NCBI GenBank assembly: GCA_012728445.1
Contig: JAAYFA010000353.1
Location: 1-11,150 of the forward strand
Length of the DNA: 11,150 nucleotides
Direction: 5' to 3'
Source of the DNA: Clostridiales bacterium
GTDB taxonomy: Bacteria; Bacillota; Clostridia; Oscillospirales; Acutalibacteraceae
Shown: piece after piece, positions 5,216-11,150 of the stretch
Layout of the letters: every line of letters starts with the position of its first letter
How positions within the stretch are numbered: position 1 is the stretch's first letter
The notes under the pieces: model-generated
Database searches by the model: none
What the model was told of the DNA's origin: nothing
Seen by the model: the letters and a program-made list of their open reading frames with translations, nothing else
Translations under genes and position numbers: made by a program

Positions 5216-7786
5216 GTGAAGAGTTCAAAAGGGTTTGGTTATGAAGGGAAATATACCAAGGAGATTTCTTTTCCGCTGGGCGGGATAGGCTCCGGCTGTA
5301 TCGGCCTGGGCGGAAACGGTCGGCTCATTGACTTCGAAATATTTAACAGACCAAACAAGAGCAGCTATAACGGGTGCACGCACATTGCGGTGAAAGCCGA
5401 AGGTGAGGAGGGTGTTTTGGATGCCCGTGTGCTGAACGGCGACCTTCAGCCTTCCTTTATGGGCGATTTACCGGGCGACCATTTTGGCGGTTTCGGCTTT
5501 GGCATGAGCCGCTCGACCATGGCCGGTGTGCCCCACTTTGAAGAGGCTGTGTTCTCCGCATCTTTTCCGTTTGCTGCACTAGCGTTTAAAGACAGCCGGT
5601 TCCCGGGACCTGTTGAGTTAACCGCGTTTAATCCGTTTATCCCGCTGAACGACAAAGACTCGAGTTTGCCTGCCGCTTTCTTTGAAGTGGAGTTTTTCAA
5701 TGACACCGCTCAAGAGCTTACGTATACCGCAGCCTTTAGTTTAGAAAACCCGGCGAAAAGCAAAAACGTGAATCTTGCCGGCAGTGAAGACGGTATCCGC
5801 TTTATAAGCCTTGAAACGACCGACAACGAAAAATCCGACCCCGCATATGGCAATATGTGTGTTGCGACATGCTGCCCCGATGCCTCTACGCAAAATTATT
5901 GGTACCGTGGGCAATGGTTTGACTCCCTTGGCGTTTATTGGCAAGATTTTTCAAAACCGGGCAATATGCCCGCCCGCGATTACAAAGCGAGTGCCGAGCA
6001 TCAAGACACCGCAACACTCAGCGGCACTGTAACAGTCGCTCCAAACAACAAGGGCAGTGTAAAATTTATTGTTTCGTGGTACTATCCGAACTGCGTCAAT
6101 TACTGGAATGCGGAAAAATGTAGTTGCGAAGAGGATTGTACGCCGGAAACATGGCTCAACTATTATGCTTCTCTTTTCGGTAGCGCCAAAGACTGCGCCT
6201 TGTATTCTTTTGAAAATTACACAAGACTCTACGAACAATCAAGAATGTTCAGTGACGCCCTGTATTCTTCAACGTTGCCGGAGAGTGTTCTGGACGCCGT
6301 TACCGCCAATATTGCCGTATTAAAGACGCCTACTTGCTTGCGGCTGTCGGATGGCTCGTTCTATGCCTTTGAGGGTTGCCATTGCCACGAGGGCTGTTGT
6401 GAAGGTTCCTGCACACATGTATGGAACTATGCCTATGCGCTGCCCTTTCTGTTCCCTGCGCTGGAACGTTCGATGCGTGAGCTCGACTATAAATACAATA
6501 TGAATGCGTTTGGCGGGATGACCTTTCGGCTGCAATTGCCCCTCGGCAGGGATCGTGGTAACTTCCGCCCTTGCGCGGACGGACAGTTCGGTGGGATTAT
6601 CAAGGTCTACCGCGAGTGGAAGATTAGCGGCGACAATGAATGGCTAAAAGTGATGTGGCCCGGCGTAAAAAAGAACTTGGAATACGCATGGTCTGTGCAT
6701 AATGATGATAAATGGGACCCTGAAAAAACCGGCGTCCTGCATGGAAGGCAGCACCACACATTGGATATGGAACTGTTCGGGCCAAACTCTTGGCTAACAG
6801 GCTTTTACCTTGCCGCATTAAAAGCCGCGGCGGAAATGGGCCGGTACTTGGGCGATGAGCAAACCGTGAGCGAATATATGGCGCTTTTTAATAAGGGCAA
6901 AGCTTGGATAGAAGAGAATTGCTTTAATGGTGAGTTCTTCTACCAAAAAATTGACCTAAAAGATAAAAATTTGCTTGAACCGTATGAGGATGCGCTGCAT
7001 TATTGGAACGCAGAGTCCAAGGAAATCAAGTATCAAATCGGCGAAGGCTCCGCCGTCGACCAGGTGCTCGCCCAGTGGCATGCCAACATCTGTGGCTTGG
7101 GCGAAATTTTTGACAAGGCAAAGGTCAAAAAAGCGCTCGCAACCATTTATAAACATAATTTCAAGCGGGACATGCGCAATCATTTCAATCCTTGCCGCCT
7201 TTATTGCCTCAATGATGAGCGGGGGACCATCATTTGTGATTGGCCGGATAAGACGAAAAAGCCGGTTATCCCCGTGCCCTATGCCGAAGAGACGATGCAC
7301 GGCTTCGAATACCAGGCCGCCATCCATATGCTGCAAGAAGGCATGGCAGAGCAGGGTGTGGAACTAATCAAGGCTGTCAGGGACCGTTATGACGGCTATA
7401 GAAGGAACCCTTGGAACGAAATGGAATGCGGCAGTAACTACGCGCGTTCCATGGCAAGCTATGCCGCCCTGCCGACTTACGCCGGTTTTGAGTTTGACAT
7501 GCCAAACAAGACCATCGGTTTTAACCCGATTGTCAAGGGCGACTTCAAATGCTTCTGGTCGCTGGGCAGCGGCTGGGGCGTTTTTGAAAGAAGCGGCCAT
7601 ACGGTAACGATTAAAATCCTTTACGGGACACTTCATTTAGCGCGCTTAAACCTGCCGTTTATGAAACCGAATAACATTACGGTGAATGGTCTTCAAGTAG
7701 CGTATACAGTTGAAAACGGCGGGATTGTATTTGAAAAACCGATGCTGCTCAAAGAGGTTTGTTTAACAATCGATTCTATGCAATGA
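5216..7786 (+). CDS. GH116 family glycoside hydrolase (GBA2-like, DUF608)
   Basis: An 856-residue enzyme of the GH116 family, with beta-glucosidase or related exo-glycosidase activity expected. The N-terminal beta-sandwich (about residues 15-340) opens with the family signature FPLGGIGSGCIGLGGNGRL. The (alpha/alpha)6 barrel (about 360-760) contains FEG with Glu386, the likely nucleophile. HHTLD with Asp517 followed by GPNSWLTGFYLAALKAA is the likely acid/base, aligned by eye to TYD in GBA2. There is no signal peptide, so it should be cytoplasmic and act on imported or internal glycosides; the sugar is not certain. Cysteine groups are notable at 302/304/308 and 388/390/394/395/399, the latter just after Glu386. 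The start is GTG with GAAGGAGGG six bases upstream. It is flanked by a terminator before and a promoter after, so it stands apart from the housekeeping genes around it. No transporter gene is next to it. Confidence 0.9.
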   Translation: MKSSKGFGYEGKYTKEISFPLGGIGSGCIGLGGNGRLIDFEIFNRPNKSSYNGCTHIAVKAEGEEGVLDARVLNGDLQPSFMGDLPGDHFGGFGFGMSRSTMAGVPHFEEAVFSASFPFAALAFKDSRFPGPVELTAFNPFIPLNDKDSSLPAAFFEVEFFNDTAQELTYTAAFSLENPAKSKNVNLAGSEDGIRFISLETTDNEKSDPAYGNMCVATCCPDASTQNYWYRGQWFDSLGVYWQDFSKPGNMPARDYKASAEHQDTATLSGTVTVAPNNKGSVKFIVSWYYPNCVNYWNAEKCSCEEDCTPETWLNYYASLFGSAKDCALYSFENYTRLYEQSRMFSDALYSSTLPESVLDAVTANIAVLKTPTCLRLSDGSFYAFEGCHCHEGCCEGSCTHVWNYAYALPFLFPALERSMRELDYKYNMNAFGGMTFRLQLPLGRDRGNFRPCADGQFGGIIKVYREWKISGDNEWLKVMWPGVKKNLEYAWSVHNDDKWDPEKTGVLHGRQHHTLDMELFGPNSWLTGFYLAALKAAAEMGRYLGDEQTVSEYMALFNKGKAWIEENCFNGEFFYQKIDLKDKNLLEPYEDALHYWNAESKEIKYQIGEGSAVDQVLAQWHANICGLGEIFDKAKVKKALATIYKHNFKRDMRNHFNPCRLYCLNDERGTIICDWPDKTKKPVIPVPYAEETMHGFEYQAAIHMLQEGMAEQGVELIKAVRDRYDGYRRNPWNEMECGSNYARSMASYAALPTYAGFEFDMPNKTIGFNPIVKGDFKCFWSLGSGWGVFERSGHTVTIKILYGTLHLARLNLPFMKPNNITVNGLQVAYTVENGGIVFEKPMLLKEVCLTIDSMQ

Positions 7787-7815
7787 ATAGAAATACAAAG
7801 TCGTTACCAAATAAA

Positions 7816-7844
7816 TTGCACCGTATTTGGAATTGAGTTATAAT
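7816..7844 (+). promoter_or_regulatory. Sigma-A promoter for yabB-rsmI unit
   Basis: TTGCAC (7816-7821) and a perfect TATAAT (7839-7844) have 17-base spacing. Transcription would begin near 7851, about 27 bases before the ATG at 7878. The position excludes the upstream in-frame TTG start at 7827 on this transcript. Confidence 0.7.
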
Positions 7845-7877
7845 GCACGTGCAAACAACATTATCGGAGGCAGCTTA

Positions 7878-8603
7878 ATGGCAGACACGCGACTTGAATA
7901 TTTGGGTTCAGGCATATCGGCCGTTGTTTCCTCCGAGCACAGCTTCGGTACGGATGCTCTTCTTTTAGCCGATTTTGCGGCGCCGAAAAGAAAAGAAAAA
8001 ATCTGTGACTTTGGCACCGGTTGCGGGATCATTCCGCTGCTTTGGTGCAGGAATGGGCATGACGAAAAAATAACGGCGGTAGAAATCCAAACGGCCGCCT
8101 GCGAGCAGGTTCAGGCAGCTATAAAGCATAACGCGCTTGAAAAGTCGCTTGAAGTGATCCATGCAGATATACGCTGTTTAAAAGATGTTTTACCCGCGGG
8201 CTGCTATGATTTGGTTACCATGAACCCGCCATATAAGGCTTTATATACAGGGATAAAAAGCAGCGACGAAGCCGGGCTGATTGCTCGCCACGAGGTGATG
8301 TGTTCCCTTGAGGAAGTAGCGGCAGCGGTAGCCGGGGTATTAAAGTTCGGCGGGCGCTTTTGCCTGTGCCACCGCCCCGAAAGGCTTTGCGATGTGTTCA
8401 TCGCTTTGCGCGGTGCGGGGTTGGAACCCAAACGCTTTCGTATGGTTGCACAAGCAACCGGCAAGGCACCGTGGCTTATCTTGGTAGAGGCTAAAAAAGG
8501 CGGCAAAGCAGGGGTAATCGTCGAGCCGCAACTGCTGATTAAAAATGATAATGGCGATTACTCGGATGCGATGAAAGAGATTTACGGGGAGTATGCGCAG
8601 TAG
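7878..8603 (+). CDS. yabB: tRNA1(Val) (adenine-N6)-methyltransferase-like protein YabB/TrmN6
   Basis: A 241-residue class I SAM-dependent methyltransferase. It opens with the family signature SFGTDALLLADF. It then has motif I DFGTGCGIIPLL (from residue 44), an acidic Glu69 in AVEIQ for the SAM ribose, and NPPY (residues 116-119), the N6-adenine/glutamine methylase motif that places the target amino group. It belongs to COG4123, whose E. coli member TrmN6 modifies A37 of tRNA-Val; activity on the same site here is inferred. The ATG at 7878 has GGAGG seven bases upstream and follows the promoter. The longer reading frame back to 7827 starts with TTG inside the promoter. In Bacillus yabB is followed by yazA and rsmI; yazA is absent here. 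Confidence 0.9.
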   Translation: MADTRLEYLGSGISAVVSSEHSFGTDALLLADFAAPKRKEKICDFGTGCGIIPLLWCRNGHDEKITAVEIQTAACEQVQAAIKHNALEKSLEVIHADIRCLKDVLPAGCYDLVTMNPPYKALYTGIKSSDEAGLIARHEVMCSLEEVAAAVAGVLKFGGRFCLCHRPERLCDVFIALRGAGLEPKRFRMVAQATGKAPWLILVEAKKGGKAGVIVEPQLLIKNDNGDYSDAMKEIYGEYAQ

Positions 8604-8651
8604 AGAAGCAATGGAGAAATCACGCTTTACCGTCGCTTCTCAAAAAAGGGG
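8603..8651 (+). promoter_or_regulatory. yabB-rsmI junction hairpin and purine tract
   Basis: GAGAAGC (8603-8609) pairs with GCTTCTC (8635-8641) across a 25-nt loop, directly followed by AAAAAAGGGG, the only purine-rich tract before rsmI. There is no T-run after the stem, so it is not a terminator. It may shape translation of rsmI, whose start is unclear. This is a sequence observation only. Confidence 0.3.
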
Positions 8652-9488
8652 TTGAAAACACTGAGCAAACTAATGATCGTTGGCACGCCAATAGGTAACT
8701 TAGGGGACCTTTCGCCGAGGGCCTTGCAGGCTCTTCGCGACTGTGACTTTATTGCCGCGGAAGATACACGCGTGACGATAAAAATACTCAACCATTTTGA
8801 GCTGAAAAAGCCGATGGTTAGCTATTTTGAACACAACCGTTTTGAAAAAGGCGAGCAGATTGCCGCGAGAATCATCGGCGGAGAAACATGTGCGCTGGTG
8901 ACGGATGCGGGGATGCCCGCGGTATCCGACCCCGGTGAGGATTTGGTGCGCCTTTGTCATAAGCTTGGCATAAAAGTGGAGGTTATCCCGGGTCCCAGCG
9001 CTTTTGTGGCGGCGCTTGCTGTTTCCGGCATGCCGGCGGGGCGTTTCACCTTCGAAGGTTTTTTGAGTGTCAACAAATTAAGCCGTCGGGAGCACATCCA
9101 CTCGCTACTAGACGAAAAACGCACCATGATATTTTACGAGGCACCGCATAAACTGCCCTCTACATTAAAAGATCTTGCCGCAGCATTCGGGGAAAGAAAA
9201 GTAGCGATTGTTCGGGAAATTACAAAGATATATGAAGAAGTAATCTTGACAACTCTACCGGCGGCGGCGCAGAGGTTTGCCGAAACGGGGCTCAAGGGCG
9301 AGATTGTTCTGATTATTGAAGGTGCGCCCGTTGTAGAAGAAGAGCCACAAACGCTGGAGTCGGCAGTTGAGCTGGCGCGTGGACTAATGAAAGAGGGCTT
9401 GGCACTCAATGACTCCGCAAAGCAGGTGGCCAAACTAACCGGGCAAAAAAAAGGCGACATCTATAAAATGTTACATCAGGAGGAATAA
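8652..9488 (+). CDS. rsmI: 16S rRNA (cytidine1402-2'-O)-methyltransferase RsmI
   Basis: A tetrapyrrole-methylase-fold SAM enzyme of about 278 residues (E. coli RsmI 286). Visible motifs are KLMIVGTPIGNLGDLSPRA at the N-terminus, AEDTR (36-40), TDAGMPAVSDPG (84-95), the SAM-binding PGPSA (113-117) and FEGFL. A helical C-terminal domain ends with KLTGQKKGDIYKM. It 2'-O-methylates C1402 in the decoding centre of 16S rRNA. The start is not clear. The TTG at 8652 gives the usual N-terminus but has GGGG immediately before it, with no normal spacing. CTG at 8661 has AAGGGG nine bases upstream. ATG at 8673 would cut into the first strand. The frame stays open back to the yabB stop. It lies in the yabB operon and is followed one base later by a membrane protein gene. 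Confidence 0.92.
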   Translation: MKTLSKLMIVGTPIGNLGDLSPRALQALRDCDFIAAEDTRVTIKILNHFELKKPMVSYFEHNRFEKGEQIAARIIGGETCALVTDAGMPAVSDPGEDLVRLCHKLGIKVEVIPGPSAFVAALAVSGMPAGRFTFEGFLSVNKLSRREHIHSLLDEKRTMIFYEAPHKLPSTLKDLAAAFGERKVAIVREITKIYEEVILTTLPAAAQRFAETGLKGEIVLIIEGAPVVEEEPQTLESAVELARGLMKEGLALNDSAKQVAKLTGQKKGDIYKMLHQEE

Positions 9489-9489
9489 T

Positions 9490-10107
9490 ATGCTGAGCGC
9501 TGTTTTGGAGTATTGGTATTTAAGTTTGGTGTTTGTCGCCGTTTCGGTTTTGACTGTTTTTGTAGTGTTCAAAGCGTACAAGGCATCCGCTCAGGTAGGG
9601 GCCGAAAGAAAAAAGGTTATCGAACGTCTGAAATATGAAAACCGCACCCGTGCGGCGTTTGCCAACCTCACAAGTGAATTGGCCCAAGCCGCCGAGGTGA
9701 AGGCACTCTTTTACGGCGTCGCTTTAAATATTCAAGCCGGTCTTGAAAAGGAAAGCGATATGAACGCGGCATTTGAAAAGTTGACCACACCGCAGCAATA
9801 TATTTATGCGCTTTATTATGTACTGCTTGACGGCAGTCAAAAACTCAGCGAATTTTTCAAAAAGAATGGAAAACCGCTCACACCGATAGCGGGGGAGGCT
9901 GTTCACCTGATTTTTGGCTGTAAAGCAGGAGAGCTTTACAATGATGAATATGCGGCATTTGACGGTGATAATGAGGACATTTCGCTGATAACGGCGGAAA
10001 TACTGCAGAAGGATCAAGCGTTTGCGACATTTTTGGAGCAAACCAATGCCAATGCACTGGCCGCCGGATATATCAAGAAGAATCTTGAGAATTTTATTCG
10101 CGCGTAA
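9490..10107 (+). CDS. Unrecognised single-pass membrane protein
   Basis: A 205-residue protein not recognised from any family. Residues about 8-28 (YLSLVFVAVSVLTVFVVFKAY) form one hydrophobic helix near the N-terminus with Lys after it, so the rest is expected in the cytoplasm. The remainder looks mostly helical: a charged segment ERKKVIERLKYENRTR, then a segment with QQYIYALYYVLLDG, then an acidic stretch with YNDEYAAFDGDNED, and a final helix to IKKNLENFIRA. No catalytic or metal-binding pattern is visible. CAGGAGG lies inside the end of rsmI, and the ATG follows the rsmI stop by one base, so translation is probably coupled. Its function cannot be inferred; the position suggests only co-expression with yabB and rsmI. 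Confidence 0.8.
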   Translation: MLSAVLEYWYLSLVFVAVSVLTVFVVFKAYKASAQVGAERKKVIERLKYENRTRAAFANLTSELAQAAEVKALFYGVALNIQAGLEKESDMNAAFEKLTTPQQYIYALYYVLLDGSQKLSEFFKKNGKPLTPIAGEAVHLIFGCKAGELYNDEYAAFDGDNEDISLITAEILQKDQAFATFLEQTNANALAAGYIKKNLENFIRA

Positions 10108-10167
10108 AACAAGCGGTTCTATGTTCTGCGTTTTTTGCAGAAATCATCGGTAATTGTTGGTTAAAAC

Positions 10168-10196
10168 TTGTAGAAAACAATTATATTTGATATAAT
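10168..10196 (+). promoter_or_regulatory. Extended -10 promoter of the rubrerythrin gene
   Basis: TGA followed by a perfect TATAAT (10188-10196) makes a full extended -10. A weak -35, TTGTAG (10168-10173), sits 17 bases upstream. Transcription would start near 10203 and give a leader of about 36 bases. Confidence 0.65.
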
Positions 10197-10197
10197 T
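10179..10197. promoter_or_regulatory. AT-rich perfect dyad over the rubrerythrin -10 (candidate operator)
   Basis: AATTATAT, a 3-base TTG spacer and ATATAATT form a perfect 8+8 inverted repeat covering the -10. Read as a 7-1-7 site at 10181-10195, it matches the PerR box TTATAATnATTATAA in 11 of 14 positions. A repressor bound here would block the promoter. Confidence 0.45.
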
Positions 10198-10207
10198 AAT
10201 TTTAGTT

Positions 10208-10222
10208 TTATTTTGATTATAA
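10208..10222. promoter_or_regulatory. PerR-box-like site in rubrerythrin leader
   Basis: TTATTTTgATTATAA matches the Bacillus PerR consensus TTATAATnATTATAA at 12 of 14 fixed positions, with a perfect right half. It lies just downstream of the predicted transcript start and four bases before the ribosome binding site. Rubrerythrin genes are known PerR targets in clostridia, so peroxide-inducible control is plausible but inferred. Confidence 0.45.
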
Positions 10223-10238
10223 TTTGGAGGTATTAAAT

Positions 10239-10778
10239 ATGGAATTCAAAGGTAGTAAAACAGAAGCAAACTTAATGGCGGCTTTCGCCGGTGAGTCTCA
10301 GGCGCGCAACAAGTACGACTACTTCGCGTCAGCGGCAAAAAAAGAGGGATATGAGCAAATAGCGGCCATTTTTGCGGAGACAGCGCTCAACGAAAAAGAA
10401 CATGCCAAAATGTGGTTTAAAGAACTGCATGGTGGCAGCGTCCCCGCCACAGCGGAAAATCTGCTCGCGGCAGCGGAAGGCGAGTACTACGAGTGGACCG
10501 AGATGTACAAGGGATTTGCGGAGATCGCATGTGAAGAGGGTTTCACAAGAATAGCAAACCTGTTTACGTTGGTTGCCGGTGTTGAAAATAAGCATGAGGA
10601 ACGTTATCGCCGGTTGCTTGCCAACTTAGAAGACGGGATCGTTTTTGAACGTACCGAAGAAGTTGTCTGGTTTTGCCGCAACTGCGGCCACCTGCATGTC
10701 GGTAAAGCAGCGCCGTCCGTCTGCCCGACCTGCAACCATCCCCGTGCTTATTTTGAGATCAGGAAAATGAACTATTAG
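10239..10778 (+). CDS. rbr: Rubrerythrin
   Basis: A 179-residue classical rubrerythrin. The N-terminal four-helix bundle carries the diiron ligands: Glu19 in FAGESQARNKY, Glu52/His55 in NEKEH, Glu95 in AEIACEE and Glu116/His119 in VENKHEERY. The C-terminal rubredoxin-like domain has Cys146/Cys149 (FCRNCG) and Cys162/Cys165 (VCPTCNHPRAYFE) for one Fe. It acts in the cytoplasm as a peroxide reductase in anaerobes, taking electrons from reduced rubredoxin or ferredoxin. The start is the ATG at 10239 with GGAGG eight bases upstream. The frame extends back to a TTG at 10224 that lies inside the ribosome binding region. The gene has its own promoter with operator-like dyads and a terminator, so it is probably monocistronic. 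Confidence 0.96.
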   Translation: MEFKGSKTEANLMAAFAGESQARNKYDYFASAAKKEGYEQIAAIFAETALNEKEHAKMWFKELHGGSVPATAENLLAAAEGEYYEWTEMYKGFAEIACEEGFTRIANLFTLVAGVENKHEERYRRLLANLEDGIVFERTEEVVWFCRNCGHLHVGKAAPSVCPTCNHPRAYFEIRKMNY

Positions 10779-10829
10779 TCTTGGTATAAGACCGGCAAAA
10801 GCATAACTTACAACTTAATCGATTAGAAA

Positions 10830-10859
10830 AAGAGGCGCGGAAATTATTCCGCGCCTCTT
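10830..10859. terminator. Bidirectional terminator between rubrerythrin and the - strand remnant
   Basis: AAGAGGCGCGGAA (10830-10842) and its exact complement (10847-10859) make a 13-bp GC-rich stem with an ATTA loop. The + strand tail (GATTTGG) is poor in T. Reading the - strand, the stem base and tail give TTTTT followed by C. The site thus suits a - strand gene at least as well as rubrerythrin. Confidence 0.85.
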
Positions 10860-10891
10860 GATTTGGTATGAATGGTTTTTGCCGATTGAAG

Positions 10892-11032
10892 TTATTGCAC
10901 TTTGTGCCTCAATATTTTTTTAGAGGTGTTGCGCTCAAATTCTTCGTGCCTAATCTCCACATCATAAATATATTTGTGGGCAGGGAGCGAGCTGTTTACA
11001 CGGTCAACTTCCGCATTAATATTCTTGCATTT
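10892..11032 (-). pseudogene. C-terminal tail of an AMP-binding acyl-CoA ligase-type protein, 5' part lost
   Basis: On the - strand the last 46 codons of an open frame read INAEVDRVNSSLP, then YIYDVEIRHEEFERNTSKKI, then LRHKVQ and a stop. This is the usual end of long-chain acyl-CoA ligase and related AMP-forming enzymes (pattern E-x-x-R-V-N-x-x-L-P ... V-x-I-R-x-x-E-F-x-x-T-[ST]-x-K-K-I-x-R). It includes the A10 motif lysine. Upstream in the same frame is a TGA (11033-11035), and the DNA there belongs to a transposase in another frame. The ligase is therefore broken and cannot be made from this locus. It is followed 33 bases on by the terminator, which fits its original - strand transcription. 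The exact junction lies roughly at 11015-11035. Confidence 0.7.
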
Positions 11033-11150
11033 TCAATGGGCATTGATTTCATTAACAACATTGCGTAACTCTCGAAAAGTAAGGTGTATCGGCTATTTTT
11101 CCTTGCCCAAGGTGCGGTTACAACTCTTGTCCCATGTTCTTTGCATTTTA
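10996..11150 (-). mobile_element. Truncated ISL3-family transposase fragment
   Basis: The - strand frame entering from the window edge reads CKEHGTRVVTAPWARKNSRY, then TLLFESYAMLLMKSMPIENA, and stops at 10998-10996 after 50 codons. The C-x-E-H-G-x-x-V-x-x-P-W-A-x-x-x-S-x-[FY]-T-L-x-F-E pattern is the hallmark of ISL3-family transposases, in the region after the N-terminal zinc-binding part. The following helix-turn-helix and the DDE catalytic domain are absent. From about 11020 on, the DNA codes for a ligase tail in another frame. The N-terminal part, if present, lies beyond the window. No terminal inverted repeat of the element is visible at the junction. Confidence 0.75.

Noticed and set aside
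7827..7877. Upstream TTG start for yabB
   Set aside because: The frame would span the -10 box; the ATG at 7878 has GGAGG at good spacing.
10124..10142. Hairpin TTCTGC / GCAGAA after the membrane protein gene as a terminator
   Set aside because: Only 6 bp, with the T-run in the loop rather than after the stem.
10224..10238. Upstream TTG start for rubrerythrin
   Set aside because: This TTG overlaps the ribosome binding site of the ATG at 10239.
10868..11068. A + strand frame of 66 codons
   Set aside because: No ribosome binding site, and its composition is the antisense of the ligase tail and transposase fragment, which have recognisable protein motifs.

Overview
The window looks like a chromosomal segment of an anaerobic, Gram-positive Clostridia-type bacterium (Firmicutes/Bacillota). 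The evidence is the gene order decarboxylase - darA(yaaQ) - holB - ricT(yaaT) - yabB - rsmI, which is the Bacillus/Clostridium housekeeping cluster near the replication origin. Strong GGAGG ribosome binding sites, a clostridial 2[4Fe-4S] ferredoxin and a rubrerythrin fit the same picture. All intact genes are on the + strand.

Left end (1-1240): an AT-rich accessory scrap. It starts inside an ATP-binding, winged-helix regulator of the AlbA_2/HATPase_c_4 type that carries five 21-bp in-frame repeats. Next comes a decayed piece that reads as the C-terminus of a type I restriction specificity subunit (HsdS), with an in-frame TGA. A small hairpin-rich, MITE-like repeat with terminal inverted repeats abuts it, followed by a second diverged half-copy.

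Core (1268-5140): a PLP-dependent Orn/Lys/Arg decarboxylase-family protein, the c-di-AMP receptor DarA, DNA polymerase III delta' (HolB), the Fe-S protein RicT and a 57-residue ferredoxin, closed by a strong terminator. The tmk gene that usually sits between the decarboxylase and darA is absent here. Likely sigma-A promoters lie just before darA, ricT and the ferredoxin gene.

Middle (5216-7786): a large cytoplasmic GH116 (GBA2-type) glycoside hydrolase lies between ricT/ferredoxin and yabB. It is preceded by a terminator and has no convincing promoter of its own.

Right part (7839-10107): a promoter with a perfect TATAAT drives yabB (tRNA adenine-N6 methyltransferase), rsmI (16S rRNA C1402 2'-O-methyltransferase) and an unrecognised single-pass membrane protein one base downstream of rsmI. 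A monocistronic rubrerythrin follows (10239-10778). Its promoter overlaps a perfect AT-rich dyad and a PerR-box-like site, suggesting peroxide or metal control.

Right edge (10830-11150): a convergent terminator, then on the - strand the last 40 or so codons of an AMP-binding acyl-CoA ligase-type protein, joined to a truncated ISL3-family transposase running off the window. This is the scar of an insertion followed by deletion.

No clearly new multi-gene system is visible. The most interesting points are the decayed restriction locus with its repeats, the ISL3/ligase scar, the GH116 insertion with a Cys/His cluster by its likely active site, the ferredoxin behind the Fe-S protein RicT, and the operator-like dyad at the rubrerythrin promoter.
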